From positions 76,550,437 to 76,614,436 of the forward strand of contig CM070500.1 of NCBI GenBank assembly GCA_036346375.1: a stretch of 64,000 nt of DNA. Direction: 5' to 3'. A program made the translations under genes and the position numbers. The notes below the pieces were generated by a model. That model did not search any database. It saw only the letters and a list, made by a program, of their open reading frames with translations, and had not been told where the DNA came from. How positions within the stretch are numbered: the first letter of the stretch is position 1; the number at the start of each line of letters is the position of its first letter. Positions 21,573-33,445 of this stretch are shown piece after piece. Origin of the DNA: Guadua angustifolia. Taxonomy: Eukaryota; Streptophyta; Magnoliopsida; Poales; Poaceae.

Positions 21573-22797
21573 CAAAAGAAGAGGAAAGGAAGGGGTATCA
21601 CTTTAAAGCAAAATATATATGCAAGGGCTGGCGAGCATCCAATAGAAGTTGCCCTCAATGAATATGGTCAGCCTGTTGGGGACAATACTAAAGAATTTGC
21701 TGCATTTGTTGGAACAATGGTGAGAAAGCATATACCTATTACATGTGATGATGGAGACTTGTCGATCCCCGTAAGAAGTCTCTAGTGTGGACTAATGTAA
21801 AGTTATAGCAATAGAATATTAGTCATATTCTTTGTCTTGTGCACTTCTTTTTACTCAATCACTTCTTATTTTCATGTTGAAACAGAAATATTATAACCTG
21901 GATGCAGCTGCTTTCCATTATGTTGTAGCAACATCAAGAACAAAATGGAAGGAATATAAGGCGGACCTAAAGAAGAAGAATTTCGATGAAACATTGGTGA
22001 TGAGGAACTCTTAGCAAAATGTCCCAAAACTATTAATCTAGCCGATAGGGAGTGGCTTATTCATCATTGGAGGTCTCGAAGCACAAGTAAGCAAAATTCC
22101 CTCGATGTGATCTTAGTTCATACTACATGAAGTTTAATTTCCTTTGAAGCCAATCTTACTTTTGTAGTGTTTTTTGCACTATCAATTCTTGAGCATCTTA
22201 CTTTGGTAGTAATGTTGTATATGGAGCAAAGACAATGAATTTTGATGTCATACAACCCAGCTGCATGAGAATGAAAATAAAACCCATGTACTTATAGGAA
22301 TAACTGCATGAGAATGAATGTGATGCGTTTTTTGTTGCCTGGATGGCTTTTATGTATGGCCCCATACTAGTCGATGTATAAAAACTCATGTGCAGTTGAT
22401 TTGTTTGTTCACAACAGTGATACTCATATGCTTCTATATCTTGTATACTTTTTTTCAGAAGATTAGCACCTTTTTTCAGAAGATTAACACCTTTATTTGT
22501 ATGTATTTCCCTCAAAACAACAGCAAGCTTAAGATATTTCCCTCAAAACAGTGTCTGCGATCTCTTGTTTTGGAAATCTATGTGCTTCTCTTGTCATTAC
22601 TCATTTACACTTTTGTTAGTGAATGATCCGCGAGAATGCACTATTCCTAGTCAGATCAACACAAAAGGGTGAGATTAGCTAGAATACCATAGTAAATACT
22701 CCTTTCCATTTAGTACAATAGTTAAATTACATGTTTACATACTTTCCAAATTACAGGCTCGCATGATTAGAGGCAAACAAAATCGTGGGAAGTTAAC
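21573..22797 (+). pseudogene. CACTA TNP1-like gene, 5' exons (Transposase_24 part)
   Basis: Exon 21573-21770 reads KKRKGRGITLKQNIYARAGE, EYGQPVGDNTKEFAAFVGTM, IPITCDDGD. Exon 21886-22086 reads YYNLDAAAFHYVVATSRTKW and, after a one-base break near 21998, LLAKCPKTINLADREWLIHH. Exon 22757-22797 reads ARMIRGKQNRGKL and is then interrupted by the Tekay insertion. All borders have GT/AG. This is the En/Spm Transposase_24 type domain, expected to encode the DNA-binding regulator of the element. The gene continues at 38715. Confidence 0.8.
22087..22756. other. Intron of the TNP1-like gene
   Basis: AT-rich and bounded by GTAAGC at 22087 and TTACAG at 22756. Open frames inside have no family motif. 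Confidence 0.6.
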
Positions 22798-25700
22798 TGT
22801 AACATCCCAAAACTTTAATAAAATAAAAATCAATATTTTGAGTTTGAATATTATTCTTTCTGAGTTTCTTGGCATTATTGATTTTTATTTGGAGTTCTTG
22901 GATTTTCATGTTGCAAGAAAAAGTAAACAAAAGGGCAATAAAAAATGAAAAAAGATGAAAAGGCAAAAAGTTAAAAAGTAAAAACTTGGAAAATTTGTCA
23001 TGAGAATCCTGAGCATATAAGTAAATCATTTTGGCCATAAAATGAAATTCCATACATGAAGAAATGAAGGAATAAAATGAAAAGACAACTTTTGAATCAA
23101 AATAATACATTGTCAGAATTTACATAAAATATTGGAATCACAAATGGAGTTGCAAAAATTATCATGAAAACCTCAATGCAATTTATACCTCCAGAAATAA
23201 TATCATAAATTAATAATGTGGATAAATACTTTTTATAATTTAAGAACAGAAACCCTGAAAATCTAGAAATTGCAATGTCAGAATTCTTATAAAATAATGG
23301 AACCATATCTGGAGCTGAAATTTTTACAGAAGCATTCTGAGACCAAATACTTTTCAAAAACAAAATTTCAAAAATATTAGACTTCAATTGATCGCAATCA
23401 AAAATCAAAATCCGAAATAAGTAATTAGGAGCCATCACTGTTGTCAGAATATTATCAATTTTTCGGTAAGCCATTTTAATCTCCAAATTTTACCAGACAT
23501 CAAAATATATTCAAAGACCATGGTCAAAAAGTTTGGAAATTTTCCACCTCCATTTGACAGCACAGTAAAATCGGAACTAGAAGCATCCGAGCCAGACCAA
23601 TTCTTTTGGCGCTCACCTCACTGCCAGTGGACCCAGGCCCCACATGTCAACCTCAATCCTTTTCTCAGCCTCGCTCTTCTTCCTTCCTGTCACCTGAAGC
23701 TGAGTTCATCCCCCCCGTTCTCTCTCCCTCCTTTCCAGTGTCTTCCTCACCTACTCTGTCCTTGTAGCGTCCCCGATTGCTGCCACGAAGACCCCAGCCA
23801 TTCCAAAGAGCAACACTCCTCTTCTTCTCCTCAAGCCAAACACCTTTAAGCCTGCTCCATTTCTGCCATCGGCAAGAACTTGAGCTCGGAGCAAACTTAG
23901 TTTCAGCCGATCCACTCAAGTATTTTCAAATTCCTTCGGCCCACAGCATCCCCAAGCTCCACCGATCAAAAGCCCCCAACAATCTTCCTCTCCTTTGATG
24001 CGAAATGTAGCTGCTGCCGTGCGCTCATCTTCCCTGTGACCGGCCACCGTGGACAGCCCTCCTCGGAGCTTCTCCCTCGCGGTAAAACTCAAAAACGGAA
24101 TCCTCTCGACGCCCTGATGCTCAAACACTTACTCATTCGAGCTCTAGTGCAGTGATTTCTTCTCTCCACCGCCCGCCATTGATGCCGCTTGAGAGCTCGT
24201 GGCGCACCTCCCCGTAACTCTCCTACGAATTGATTCCAGTACCGGTTGCGGCTGGCCATGATCTTCCTCCCGGAGTGGTCGCCTTCGCCGGAGCTTCGCC
24301 GGAAGACCTTCGCCGCCATGCCCTAGAAGACCCTCTGTTCTCTGTCTCTGAGTAGTGGAGCTGCGGGTGTCCGTAGCCTCTGATGGAAGAAGAACAGGTC
24401 AAAAGACGTTTTCACCATGGTGAAAGCGTATTTCAATTACAAGCATTTTTCAATTCCGAAATAAATTCAGTCTTGAATATCATGTGCAATTTTAATCAAA
24501 ATTCAGTGAGATAAATTTTATTATTCATCTACAATCAGAAAGGATCTAAATATATAAAAATATTTAGTTTTTGAACTGCTGTATAATTATTTAAATTAAA
24601 CTTTGATTATGGTGCTAATATGGTTTTTTTTAATGAGAATCTGTGTATAATAAGTAATGAAATGATGAAATCAATATTCATGAGATTTTAGGATCAGAAT
24701 GTATTCAAATATACAAAAATACTTAATTTTAGAGTCACAAAACAATTAGTAAAATTTAATTTAGGAATAAACATTATTATGGATGTTGTTGTATTCAAAG
24801 AAATGTAATTCTAAAAATCATTTAATAAATTTATATGTGTCCTGGAATCATAATAAACTCAAACATGTAAAATCATCTAATGTTGAACTCAATTTGAATT
24901 ATTTGCTTCACAACCACTAATGAACCCTATTATGGCCATTAACAAAATAATAGCATAATGGCTCACAACATGATAATATAATTTGTATTAAGATCCTAAA
25001 AACAGTAAGAACTCCTGTATATAAAAATAATTGGAATAAGGTTTAAGTTGCATTTATTTAATGGAAGGAAACACTAACCATACCAATAAGTAAATAGATA
25101 ATCTACTGCAATTAAAGTTAAAATAATGCCAAATCAACTTTAAAACACTTCTAGGATTGCATTCTGTTGATGCCTGAAAAATGAGTAAAGAATCATGTAG
25201 AGTGTAATCACAAACTTCAAATGAATCTTGACCGATTTAGTGTTCGCATTGAGATCATTTATGCTATTTCATTGATTAATAAAATAACTCGTCTAAATGT
25301 TAAAATCAGTAAAACCAGTTTAGTAACACTCTACAAAGTTTTTGCTACCATATTCTACAAAAACATATTAATTACAGTATGCTTTCCATTTAAATCAAGC
25401 TAGTTCAAAACCCTTAATCGCTAATCGTGCGATTCACTTGTGGCCGATTTAAGGTTGCAAATATGATCATTTAGGCAATTTCATCGATCAATAAAATAAC
25501 ACATCCAAATGGTAAAACTTATAAATCTAGTTTAGAATCACTAGGCAAAGTTCATTCTACCATATCCTAAAGAAATAACTTTATTTCATCAGAGTTTACA
25601 TATTTATCCAAATAGCTTAAAACCCTTAAGCGTTAATCTGTCATTTCCCCTTTCTTGCCGATTTTGAATAGTATAGTCCTTAAGTGTAGCATGAACCATT

Positions 25701-28081
25701 TTAGCGATAAGATTATAGCCTCGCCCAAAATCCTAAAACTTATGAGATTAGCCCTGTAGTGCTCTCTAAAGTATAGTCTACTCTATTACGAAAAGATAAT
25801 CTCATTTCATCATGATTTACATATTAATTTTGATAGCTTAATAACCCTAAGTGTTCACGTATCTGAAAGCCGTAATACGAATGAACGAACTGTAGTTGCA
25901 ATGAGGAAACCTGTAGTTAAGTTATTTGTATCACCAGAACCTTCTCAAATATCATGGAAACAATTCCAGTAGCCTAAATCAGTAGATCTAACTTGCGTAA
26001 AACTAATTCTACGCGAAATCAATTAAAGATAAAGAACTAATCATTTATAGTCTAATGTGATCATTTAAGCCTTTTCAATAACCCGCTAAGCACTCATCTA
26101 AATCTGAATTTAGTAAAGAATAGTCTAGAAATGATCTTTAGGTTATAATCAAATAATCTAAGAAAATATTCTTATTTCATCTTGCTTGAATATGAATCCA
26201 AATAAAGCAAAACCTATGAGTAATGAGGTTACCGAAATGTATTATGGATAGTAAATCTATGAAACTTTGCAACTAATGATTAATTCTATTAATCTAATCA
26301 ATCTTTGCATCTTGAATTAAGTAAAATAAGACTAATAAATTCATAAAGAGCAATCCCTATTTCTTGTAAAGAGTTTATTTGTCTTTCTATCAATTTTCTT
26401 TCGCCCTTATTGAAGTTAGTTTATTGCTTTGTCAGATTTTCCGTTGTTCCACGAGTAGATCCCGACGTCTCTAGCTCCGTCGTTGCCGCCAATCCGCAAT
26501 CCTCGTCTTCGTCAGATTCGTCAATTAAGCAAGGCAAGCATCCTTTGACCATATTGATCGATATTTTATATTCCTTTTGTGCATCAAATTGTTTTATGCA
26601 TGCGATTACTTTATGTAAATTGCTATCTTGTGGATCTGGTAGTTACACCTGTTGCCTCATTAACCTTCTTTGATGATTATGAGCATGTGAACCTTGATAA
26701 CCATAGATTGAGGTTAGGCATTACTTAATGTCATCATGGGTATATGCGTTCATATTATTCATGCTTAGCCATGCTTTAGAATCAGTGATGTAAATGATCA
26801 GATTAAAATTGTTCCTGAAAACATTGAAAATGGCACTGTTGGTTGCGGATAGTTTGATTAAAAACCCAAAATAAAACTATGGATTTGATGCGGCGATTAT
26901 TGGCAATAGCGGTGTGTTAAGGGACCGCACGTAGTGTAGGGTGAAGTATCGCCTGTCGGATTAAGGACCGAACATCGTGTTGTATGATCCAAGAAAATCC
27001 GCACAAACCACAAGTTTGGGATGGGGCGATCTTAAACCGATTAAGTTATCTAGTTTAACTTTGCATTTTGGAAGGCAAGAAGTAGTGCGGGCTCTCCTTT
27101 TTAAGGTTTGCTTTCGACGGGTGCCCACACCGAGGTGTTGGGAGTCACACTTGCCAACACAACGGTGTACGCCATACTTGGGAAGTTCCAACATTTCTAT
27201 GCTCGAAGTTCTTCTATAATAGTATGGGTCCAACGCCCCGTCATTTGGTGCAAAGTTAAATTAGGTAATGTAAAGGTTTTAAATCATGAACATTCGCCAC
27301 CGCTTACAATTGGATGTGAAGCGTGTGGCAAAAAGAAAAGGTCATGTCTTGTGGGTCCGATTGTACACCTCTGCAGAGTTTAAATCTAATTGATTAGCCG
27401 TACCATGGTCATGGGTGTCTTGGCGAACTGATGCGAGTTAAATGTTTTATTATTTTCAAAAGGGTTGGTATCTTTGTTCTGCAACTGTGCTTTATGTCGA
27501 AGGGCTGACATTGATGGATTTCAGGATTTGTTGATTCGTCGCTCACGTCATGGAGGACTGTGAGTGTTATTATGCCTTACTTATTTATTATCAAACAATC
27601 TTGCTCCTAAAAATTCCGCTTGCAAATAACTTGATTTACAAATGAAATTCGCTTTATGCAAATTAACTGTAGTAGCCTCCTTTGAAATGGCCTGCATATA
27701 TTGTAGGATTTGCTCAAGTCTTGCTGAGTACGTAAAGTACTCACCCTTGCTTAATTATTATGTAGGTGGTTTAAAGCTTAAGCTTCAAGTTTGTTCGTCG
27801 AGGTTGCGGGTTCTTCCTTGAAGCGTGTTCTATCTCGGAGTTTATGCTCGGTCGGTTGCTGCTTGGTCGGTTGGGCAAACTATGTGATATTGCTTCCTTG
27901 TTGCTATATTTCTCTCGAGTTGTATTATTTATTTGTAATTATTCGTTTCCGCTTAATTAATATGTTGTATGGTTGTGATCCCAATCGTTGAAATGTGCGT
28001 GCTAGCTCTTGATCCGAGGACTAATCTTGCAAGCACATTAGATTTTTCGTTTGGTATTCGTGCTAAAACGGGGTCGCCACA
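22798..28081 (+). repeat. 5' LTR of the Tekay-type element
   Basis: 5284 bp, TGTAACATCC to GGTCGCCACA. A C/T-rich part (23590-24370), a very AT-rich middle (24430-26400) and a mixed R/U5-like part (26400-28081). Open frames inside are mirrored in the other LTR and show no family motif. An exon-like Ser-rich stretch occurs at about 26455-26540. Confidence 0.95.
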
Positions 28082-28097
28082 GATTGGTATCGAGCTA
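28082..28097 (+). other. Primer-binding site (tRNA-Met type)
   Basis: TTGGTATCGAGC at 28084-28095, two bases after the LTR; it differs by one missing A from the usual plant TGGTATCAGAGC complementary to initiator tRNA-Met. Confidence 0.85.
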
Positions 28098-29182
28098 TAA
28101 TCGACCGTAGGATAAACCTTAGATAGAATGGTCGTTAGTATTAGAATGAACTAATTCAAAATCATATTTCCGAAGCTAGTATGTTTGCAAAATGTAGGCT
28201 TTGCTATTCTCTTGTCACTCTTAAGTTCTTATCCTTACCACTAATTTCATTTTGGGTTGTAAATGAAGTCCTCTTTCCTTAAAAATAGATCATCTTCTCT
28301 ATTTGCTTCTAAGGATGTCGAGATATGTCGCTATCTTGCTTGCAAATGAAGACTACAAGCCGCACCAACAGTTTCAACGAAGTGGACAATGCTTCACTAA
28401 CCTCGACAAAGGTAGTAAAATCAAGATCCTACTTCATGAAGAACCTTGTCATCCAACAAGAGAAAGGCGATGATTAGTATATATTAGGATCTACCTTAAG
28501 ATAAGAACCATTTAAGATAGCATATTATTTCGCTCTAGTTATATAGAGCAACATACGTTGTTGTTATGTCTCGCTACTTGAATTTGGTTTTTATTTTGAA
28601 TGTCAGGACTGATTTATGTGTGTACTTAACCTCTAAGGTCAAAGTTTCACAATAAGTTGTCCTCATATTTAAATAGGGAAAAATTCAAACCCTAGGATGA
28701 GTAAGAAATTATGAGATAGCTCATCTCATCCTTTTAAAAAGCTTTATACAAACTTGTCCCTCCTTCTGTAAAACTTGTCACCTGGGTAACATATGGTCAT
28801 TAACTCTTCAAAAAAAAAATCAAGCCTCATCAAGATTGGTAACATAGTCTCCATGTCTTCTTTTAGCCTCTCAAAACCGCATCATTCATGTATAAACTAA
28901 GTTTAAGATCTCACCATATCAGTATACACCAAACTAACTTAAGTTACTTTAGGCCAGTTGAAACCAAATAGAATTTCATTTAAATAACTTGTTTCTTCTT
29001 GGTCATCGTTGCGGGATGCCTAAAACAAAATCCTTAAGAAAGCTTTTGGGGAAAGAGGCGAGTCCATAGCGTCCGACTACTAGAGCATCTGATTTCGACG
29101 CAATGTCCGTCATGAATCACCTCCACCTCCTCAAAATCCAAATGAAGTTATTTCTGGAGATCGATCACCTGAATCCTCAACT
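28098..29182 (+). other. Untranslated leader and start of gag
   Basis: AT-rich leader. A gag start could be the ATG at 29016, but its frame does not join the gag frame below without a break. Nothing else seen. Confidence 0.5.
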
Positions 29183-30358
29183 TTGGCTCAAGTCCTGGCA
29201 GTGATTGAGCAAGGACATCAAGCTGATGCACTCCTACTCCAACAAATAGTGCAGAATGTTGCCCAACTCAGTGAAGTTAGGGATGGAAATGTTGGCGCAC
29301 CGCATTACTCCAAGTTAGGAGAGTTTCTGGAAACTCAGCCGCCGACTTTCTCCTCATCAGCAGAGCCTCTCGACGCCGATGATTGGCTCCGTTCCGTCGA
29401 GAGCAAGCTGGTTATTGCGCAGTGCAGTGACCATGAGAAAGTCCTCTATGCTTCACATCAGCTGCAAGGAGCTGCAGCAATCTGGTGGGAAAACCATCAG
29501 GCAATGCTTCCCGAAGGACAAGATTTATCTTGGGTAGAATTTAAAGAAGCCTTTCGCCGAGCTCACATTCCTGCAAGTATTATTGAAATCAAAAGACGAG
29601 AATTTATGGAATTGAAGCAAGAAGACTTATCAGTGATGGAATATCTACACCGCTTCAATCACCTATCCCGTTATGCTATTTCTGAAGTATCAGATGAAGC
29701 TCGAAGAATTGAGCATTTTAGGGAACACCTGAATGAAGAAATCAAATGGACGCTAGTCGCCCAAGATATTCATGATTTTCAAACCTTAGTTGATAAAGCC
29801 ATCCGAGTGGAGTATGGTATGCAAGCAGTAATAGAAAGCCGAAAGCGCAAATGGATAGCCCGACAATCAGCAAATGATCATCCTTCAAAGCAACGTTTGT
29901 TGCAATCATGCAAGGTTCAACAATCCTTAGTTCTTCCACCACAACAAGCAAGACCATCCTCTAGCACTCAGTGTCAGACAACCTGTGCTTATCAGAGTTC
30001 TAAACAACCTTGTCCTCAACAACAAACCTCAAATAAATATCGAGTGATTGGAAAATCAAAGGTCTCCAAGTCAACATCCATGGCATCACAAAGTGTTAAT
30101 TGTGGTCGCCTACACCATGTAACAATGAGGAAAGAAGCTCATGAAGCACCTGATGTGGTATTAGGGACATTCCTCGTTCACTCCGTACCGACATTGGTGT
30201 TATTTGATTCTGGCGCATCACACTCCTTTATATCCAAGAAGTTTGTCAAGCAACATGAACTACAAGATGAACTACTTCCTACAAGAATGATAATTTATTC
30301 CTCGAGCAACTATGAAAACCTCAAACTACATTACGAGGTATGCATTGAAATTAACTGA
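29183..30358 (+). pseudogene. gag and protease of the Tekay-type element
   Basis: One open frame of about 390 codons without a proper ATG at its start. Residues 45-240 form the retrotransposon gag core (PPTFSSSAEPLDADDWLRSV, LQGAAAIWWENH, SVMEYLHRFNHLSRYA). A Gln/Ser-rich linker follows (about 255-295). At the zinc-knuckle position only VNCG remains and the rest of the CCHC motif is missing. The protease follows with active-site LVLFDSGASHSFIS (about residues 341-354). The frame stops at 30358, before the RT. Gag packages the RNA and the protease cuts the polyprotein. Loss of the knuckle and the frame break suggest it is inactive, unless sequence error is to blame. Confidence 0.9.
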
Positions 30359-30559
30359 GTATCTTTTCATGCTGATCTCATTGTTATTGAAACTTGAGAT
30401 TGGATGTGATCCTCGGTATGGATTGGTTATCCAAGCACAAAGGTCAGATAGATTGTGCTAATCGATCTATCTCCTTATTAGTCCAAGTGGGATCCAAGTG
30501 CGATTCTTCCATCAATAACACTCCAACTCAACAACCTTCACTTTGTTACGCCTTGGCCA

Positions 30560-31560
30560 CGTAATTGAGTCAAGTTCCAGTGGTATGTGAATATACCGAT
30601 GTATTTCCAGATGAGTTGCCGGAATGCCTCGAGGCATCGGATATAGAGTTTGTCATTAATCTTGCTCTCGAACAGCACCCATTGCTAAGCGTCCTTATCG
30701 CTTGCCTTGAGATGAGTTAGCGTAATTGAAGAAACAACTCAAGGATCAATTGAATAAAGGATTCATTCGCCCTAGCTCTTCTCCATGGGGCAGTCCAGTG
30801 CTATTTGCTCCTAAGAAGGACGGTGGTCTACGCATGTGCATAGATTATCGTGCTTTAAATGAAGTCACAATCAAGAACAAGTATCCGCTTCCTCGCATTG
30901 ATGATCTTTTTGATCAATTGAATGGTGCTCAGGTATTTTCTAAGATTGATCTGAGACTTGGGTATTATCAATTGAAGATCAAACCTGAGGACATTCCAAA
31001 AACTGCTTTTACCACTCGTTACGGGTTATATGAATATACCGTAATGTCTTTTGGGCTTACAAATGCTCCTGCCAATTTTATGTGTCTGATGAACAAGGTT
31101 TTTATGGAGTATTTGGATAAGTTCGTAGTGGTATTTATTGATGACATTCTCATTTATTCCAAGACCAAGAAGAGCATACTCAAGATTTGCATTTAGTGCT
31201 TGAAAACTTCGTGAGCATAAACTCTATGCCAAATTCAAAAATGTGAATTCGGTTAAAGGAAGTCGATTTCTTGGGCATATTCTTTCTAATGGTGGAATTT
31301 CGTTAATCCCAAGAAGATCCAAGATATCACGAGAATGGGAACCGCCTCAATCTATTCCTAAGGTTCAAGTTTTCTTGATTTAGCGGATACTATCGCCGCT
31401 TTATCGAAAACTTCTCCAAAATTGCTCGACCAATGACCCAACCATCAAGAAGGAAAAGAAATTTGAATGGACCCCAGAATGTGAAGCTAGTTTTCAAGAG
31501 CTCAAGAAAAGATTAACTATAGCTCCAATTCTCATCATACCTGATATCCATAAGAGCTTT
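30560..31560 (+). pseudogene. Reverse transcriptase of the Tekay-type element (broken)
   Basis: Best frame 30726-31196: [67 protein letters not shown] and the catalytic [10 protein letters not shown]. Frames break before 30726 (near 30670-30720) and again at about 31196, after which the thumb region continues in other frames to about 31560. The polymerase Asp pair (IDD) is intact. Confidence 0.9.
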
Positions 31561-31835
31561 GAGGTATATTGCGACGCATCACGACATGGCCTTGGATGTG
31601 TATTAATGCAAGAAAGAAAAGTTGTCGCATATGCTTCACGCCAACTTCGGCCGCATGAGCAAAACTATCCTACTCATGATCTGGAGTTAGCAGCCGTTGT
31701 TCACGCTCTGAAGATTTGGAGACATTATCTTATTGGCAATCATTGGAAATCTATCTGCACCATAAAAGCTCAAGTATTTCTTCACCCAACCAGATTTAAA
31801 TCTCGTGCAAAGGAGATGGTTAGAGTTAATTAAAG
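31540..31835 (+). pseudogene. RNase H domain of the Tekay-type element
   Basis: Reads [38 protein letters not shown] and [18 protein letters not shown], the typical gypsy RNase H with Asp and Glu of the active site. The frame ends at about 31833 because of small indels in the next part. Confidence 0.88.
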
Positions 31836-33060
31836 ACTACGATCTTGGCATTCATTACCATCCCGTAAGGCTAATGTTGTAGCCGATGCCCTCGGTAAAA
31901 ACTTCATTGTCTTTTCATCTCTCGACCTGTCCGAGCTGCAAAATGAATTTTAAATTAAATTTGGGTTTAGTTGAAGAAGGCTTTGTTGCTACTCTTGAAG
32001 TGACCAACTCTCGAACTCATATAAAAGCCGCTCAACTCAAGGATGAAGCCATTGCTGAAATTAGAAAACAATTGAAAGAAGGAATTGAATCAATTCTCTG
32101 AAAGTTCAGATGAAGTAATTATGCGAGGAAATCGATATATGTCCCAAATGATCTTGAACTCAAAAGGCTGATTTTGAAGGAAGCTCATGAATCTCCTCTT
32201 TCTATTCACCCCGGAGCACAAAGATGTATCAAGACCTCAAACAGAATATTGGTGGCGGAATGAAAAAGGAAATTGCTGCATATGTTTGTGAATGTGATGT
32301 ATGTCACGAGTCAAAGCCGAACATCAACGCCCCGCTTTGGTCTCCTTCAACCCCCGCAAATTCGAATGGAAATGGGAAGATATTAGTATGGATTTCATTA
32401 CCGCCTTCCCAAGACTCGGAAAGGAAATGATTCTATATGGGTCATTGTTGATCGGTTAACAAAAGTGGCTCATTTTATTCGGTGAAGACCACATATCAAG
32501 GGATAAACTTGCGGAGCTATATATGGATAATATTGTGCGCTTGCACGATGTTCCAAAACTATTGTATCGATCGAGGCTCCCAATTTACTTTCGCTCGGGA
32601 AAGTTTGCATAGTCTTCGAACTAAATTAAATTTCAAGATCGCTTATCACCCTCGCATGATGGGCAAACTGAAAGAGTAAATCAAATCTGGAAGATATGCC
32701 CAGAGCATGTGTGCTTTCATATGGTACTAATTGGGAGAAGAGTCTCGCATTTGCGAATTCTCCTATAACAACAACTTTCAAGCGGTCTTCAAATGTCGCC
32801 ATTTGAAGCATTATATGGAGAAAATGCGAACTCCTCTTTTACGTCCGAGGTTGGAGAAAGGAAATTTTTCGCCCAGATCTTATTGAAGAAGCCCAACAAA
32901 GAAGTAGATATGATCGAGCCGATTGAAGGAAGCCGGTCTCGTCAAAAGAGTTACGCCGATAATCGCCGACGTGAACTCCGGCCAAGTTGGTGATCATGTC
33001 TATTTAAAAGTATCACCGCTCCGTGGAGTTCGCTGCTTCCAGATCCGTGGAAAGCTAGCC
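31836..33060 (+). pseudogene. Integrase of the Tekay-type element (many frame breaks)
   Basis: Recognised pieces are the HHCC zinc-binding end (IAAYVCECDVCHESKPN at about 32267-32320), the core start (ISMDFITAFP in another frame near 32388), a DRGSQFTFARESLHSL piece near 32566, and SPFEALYGENANS near 32795. At least six frame changes. Integrase inserts the cDNA copy into the genome. Confidence 0.85.
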
Positions 33061-33400
33061 TCGATATATTGGACCGTGTCGAATTCTTGAAAAGATGGGA
33101 GCGATGGCATACAAGTTGGAATTGCCACCTCAATTATCTGAAGTTCATAATGTCTTCCACGTGTCGCAACTTAAAAAGTGCCTTCATGTTCCCACTGAAT
33201 TTACCAACCTGGAGAACATCGACCTTCAACCAGATTTATCTTATCGAGAGCGTCCAATACGCATCCTCGAAGAAGCAGAACGCCACACAAGGAACAAGTC
33301 CCATAAGATGTTGAAAGTCCAGTGGAGCAATCACACTGAAGATGAAGCAACGTGGGAACGTGAAGATCATCTACGAAAGGAATTCCCCGATTTCTTTTAG
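33061..33400 (+). CDS. Integrase C-terminus and chromodomain
   Basis: A continuous frame (from about 33095) gives LPPQLSEVHNVFHVSQLKKC, then the chromodomain RPIRILEEAERHTRNK, MLKVQWSNHTEDEATWERED and ends KEFPDFF at stop 33398-33400. The WEXEXXL signature of chromodomains is seen (WEREDHL). In chromoviruses this domain directs insertion to marked chromatin. The stop lies 45 bp before the right LTR. Confidence 0.9.
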
Positions 33401-33430
33401 ATCCAGCAAATCTCGGGGTCGAGATTTTTG

Positions 33431-33445
33431 TAAGGGGGGTAGATC
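33431..33445 (+). other. Polypurine tract
   Basis: TAAGGGGGGTAGATC lies directly before the right LTR; it would prime plus-strand DNA synthesis. Confidence 0.85.

Noticed and set aside
22793..23486. Minus-strand open frames in the left LTR, repeated in the right LTR at 33201-34134
   Set aside because: They are duplicated only because the LTRs are; AT-rich text with no family motif.
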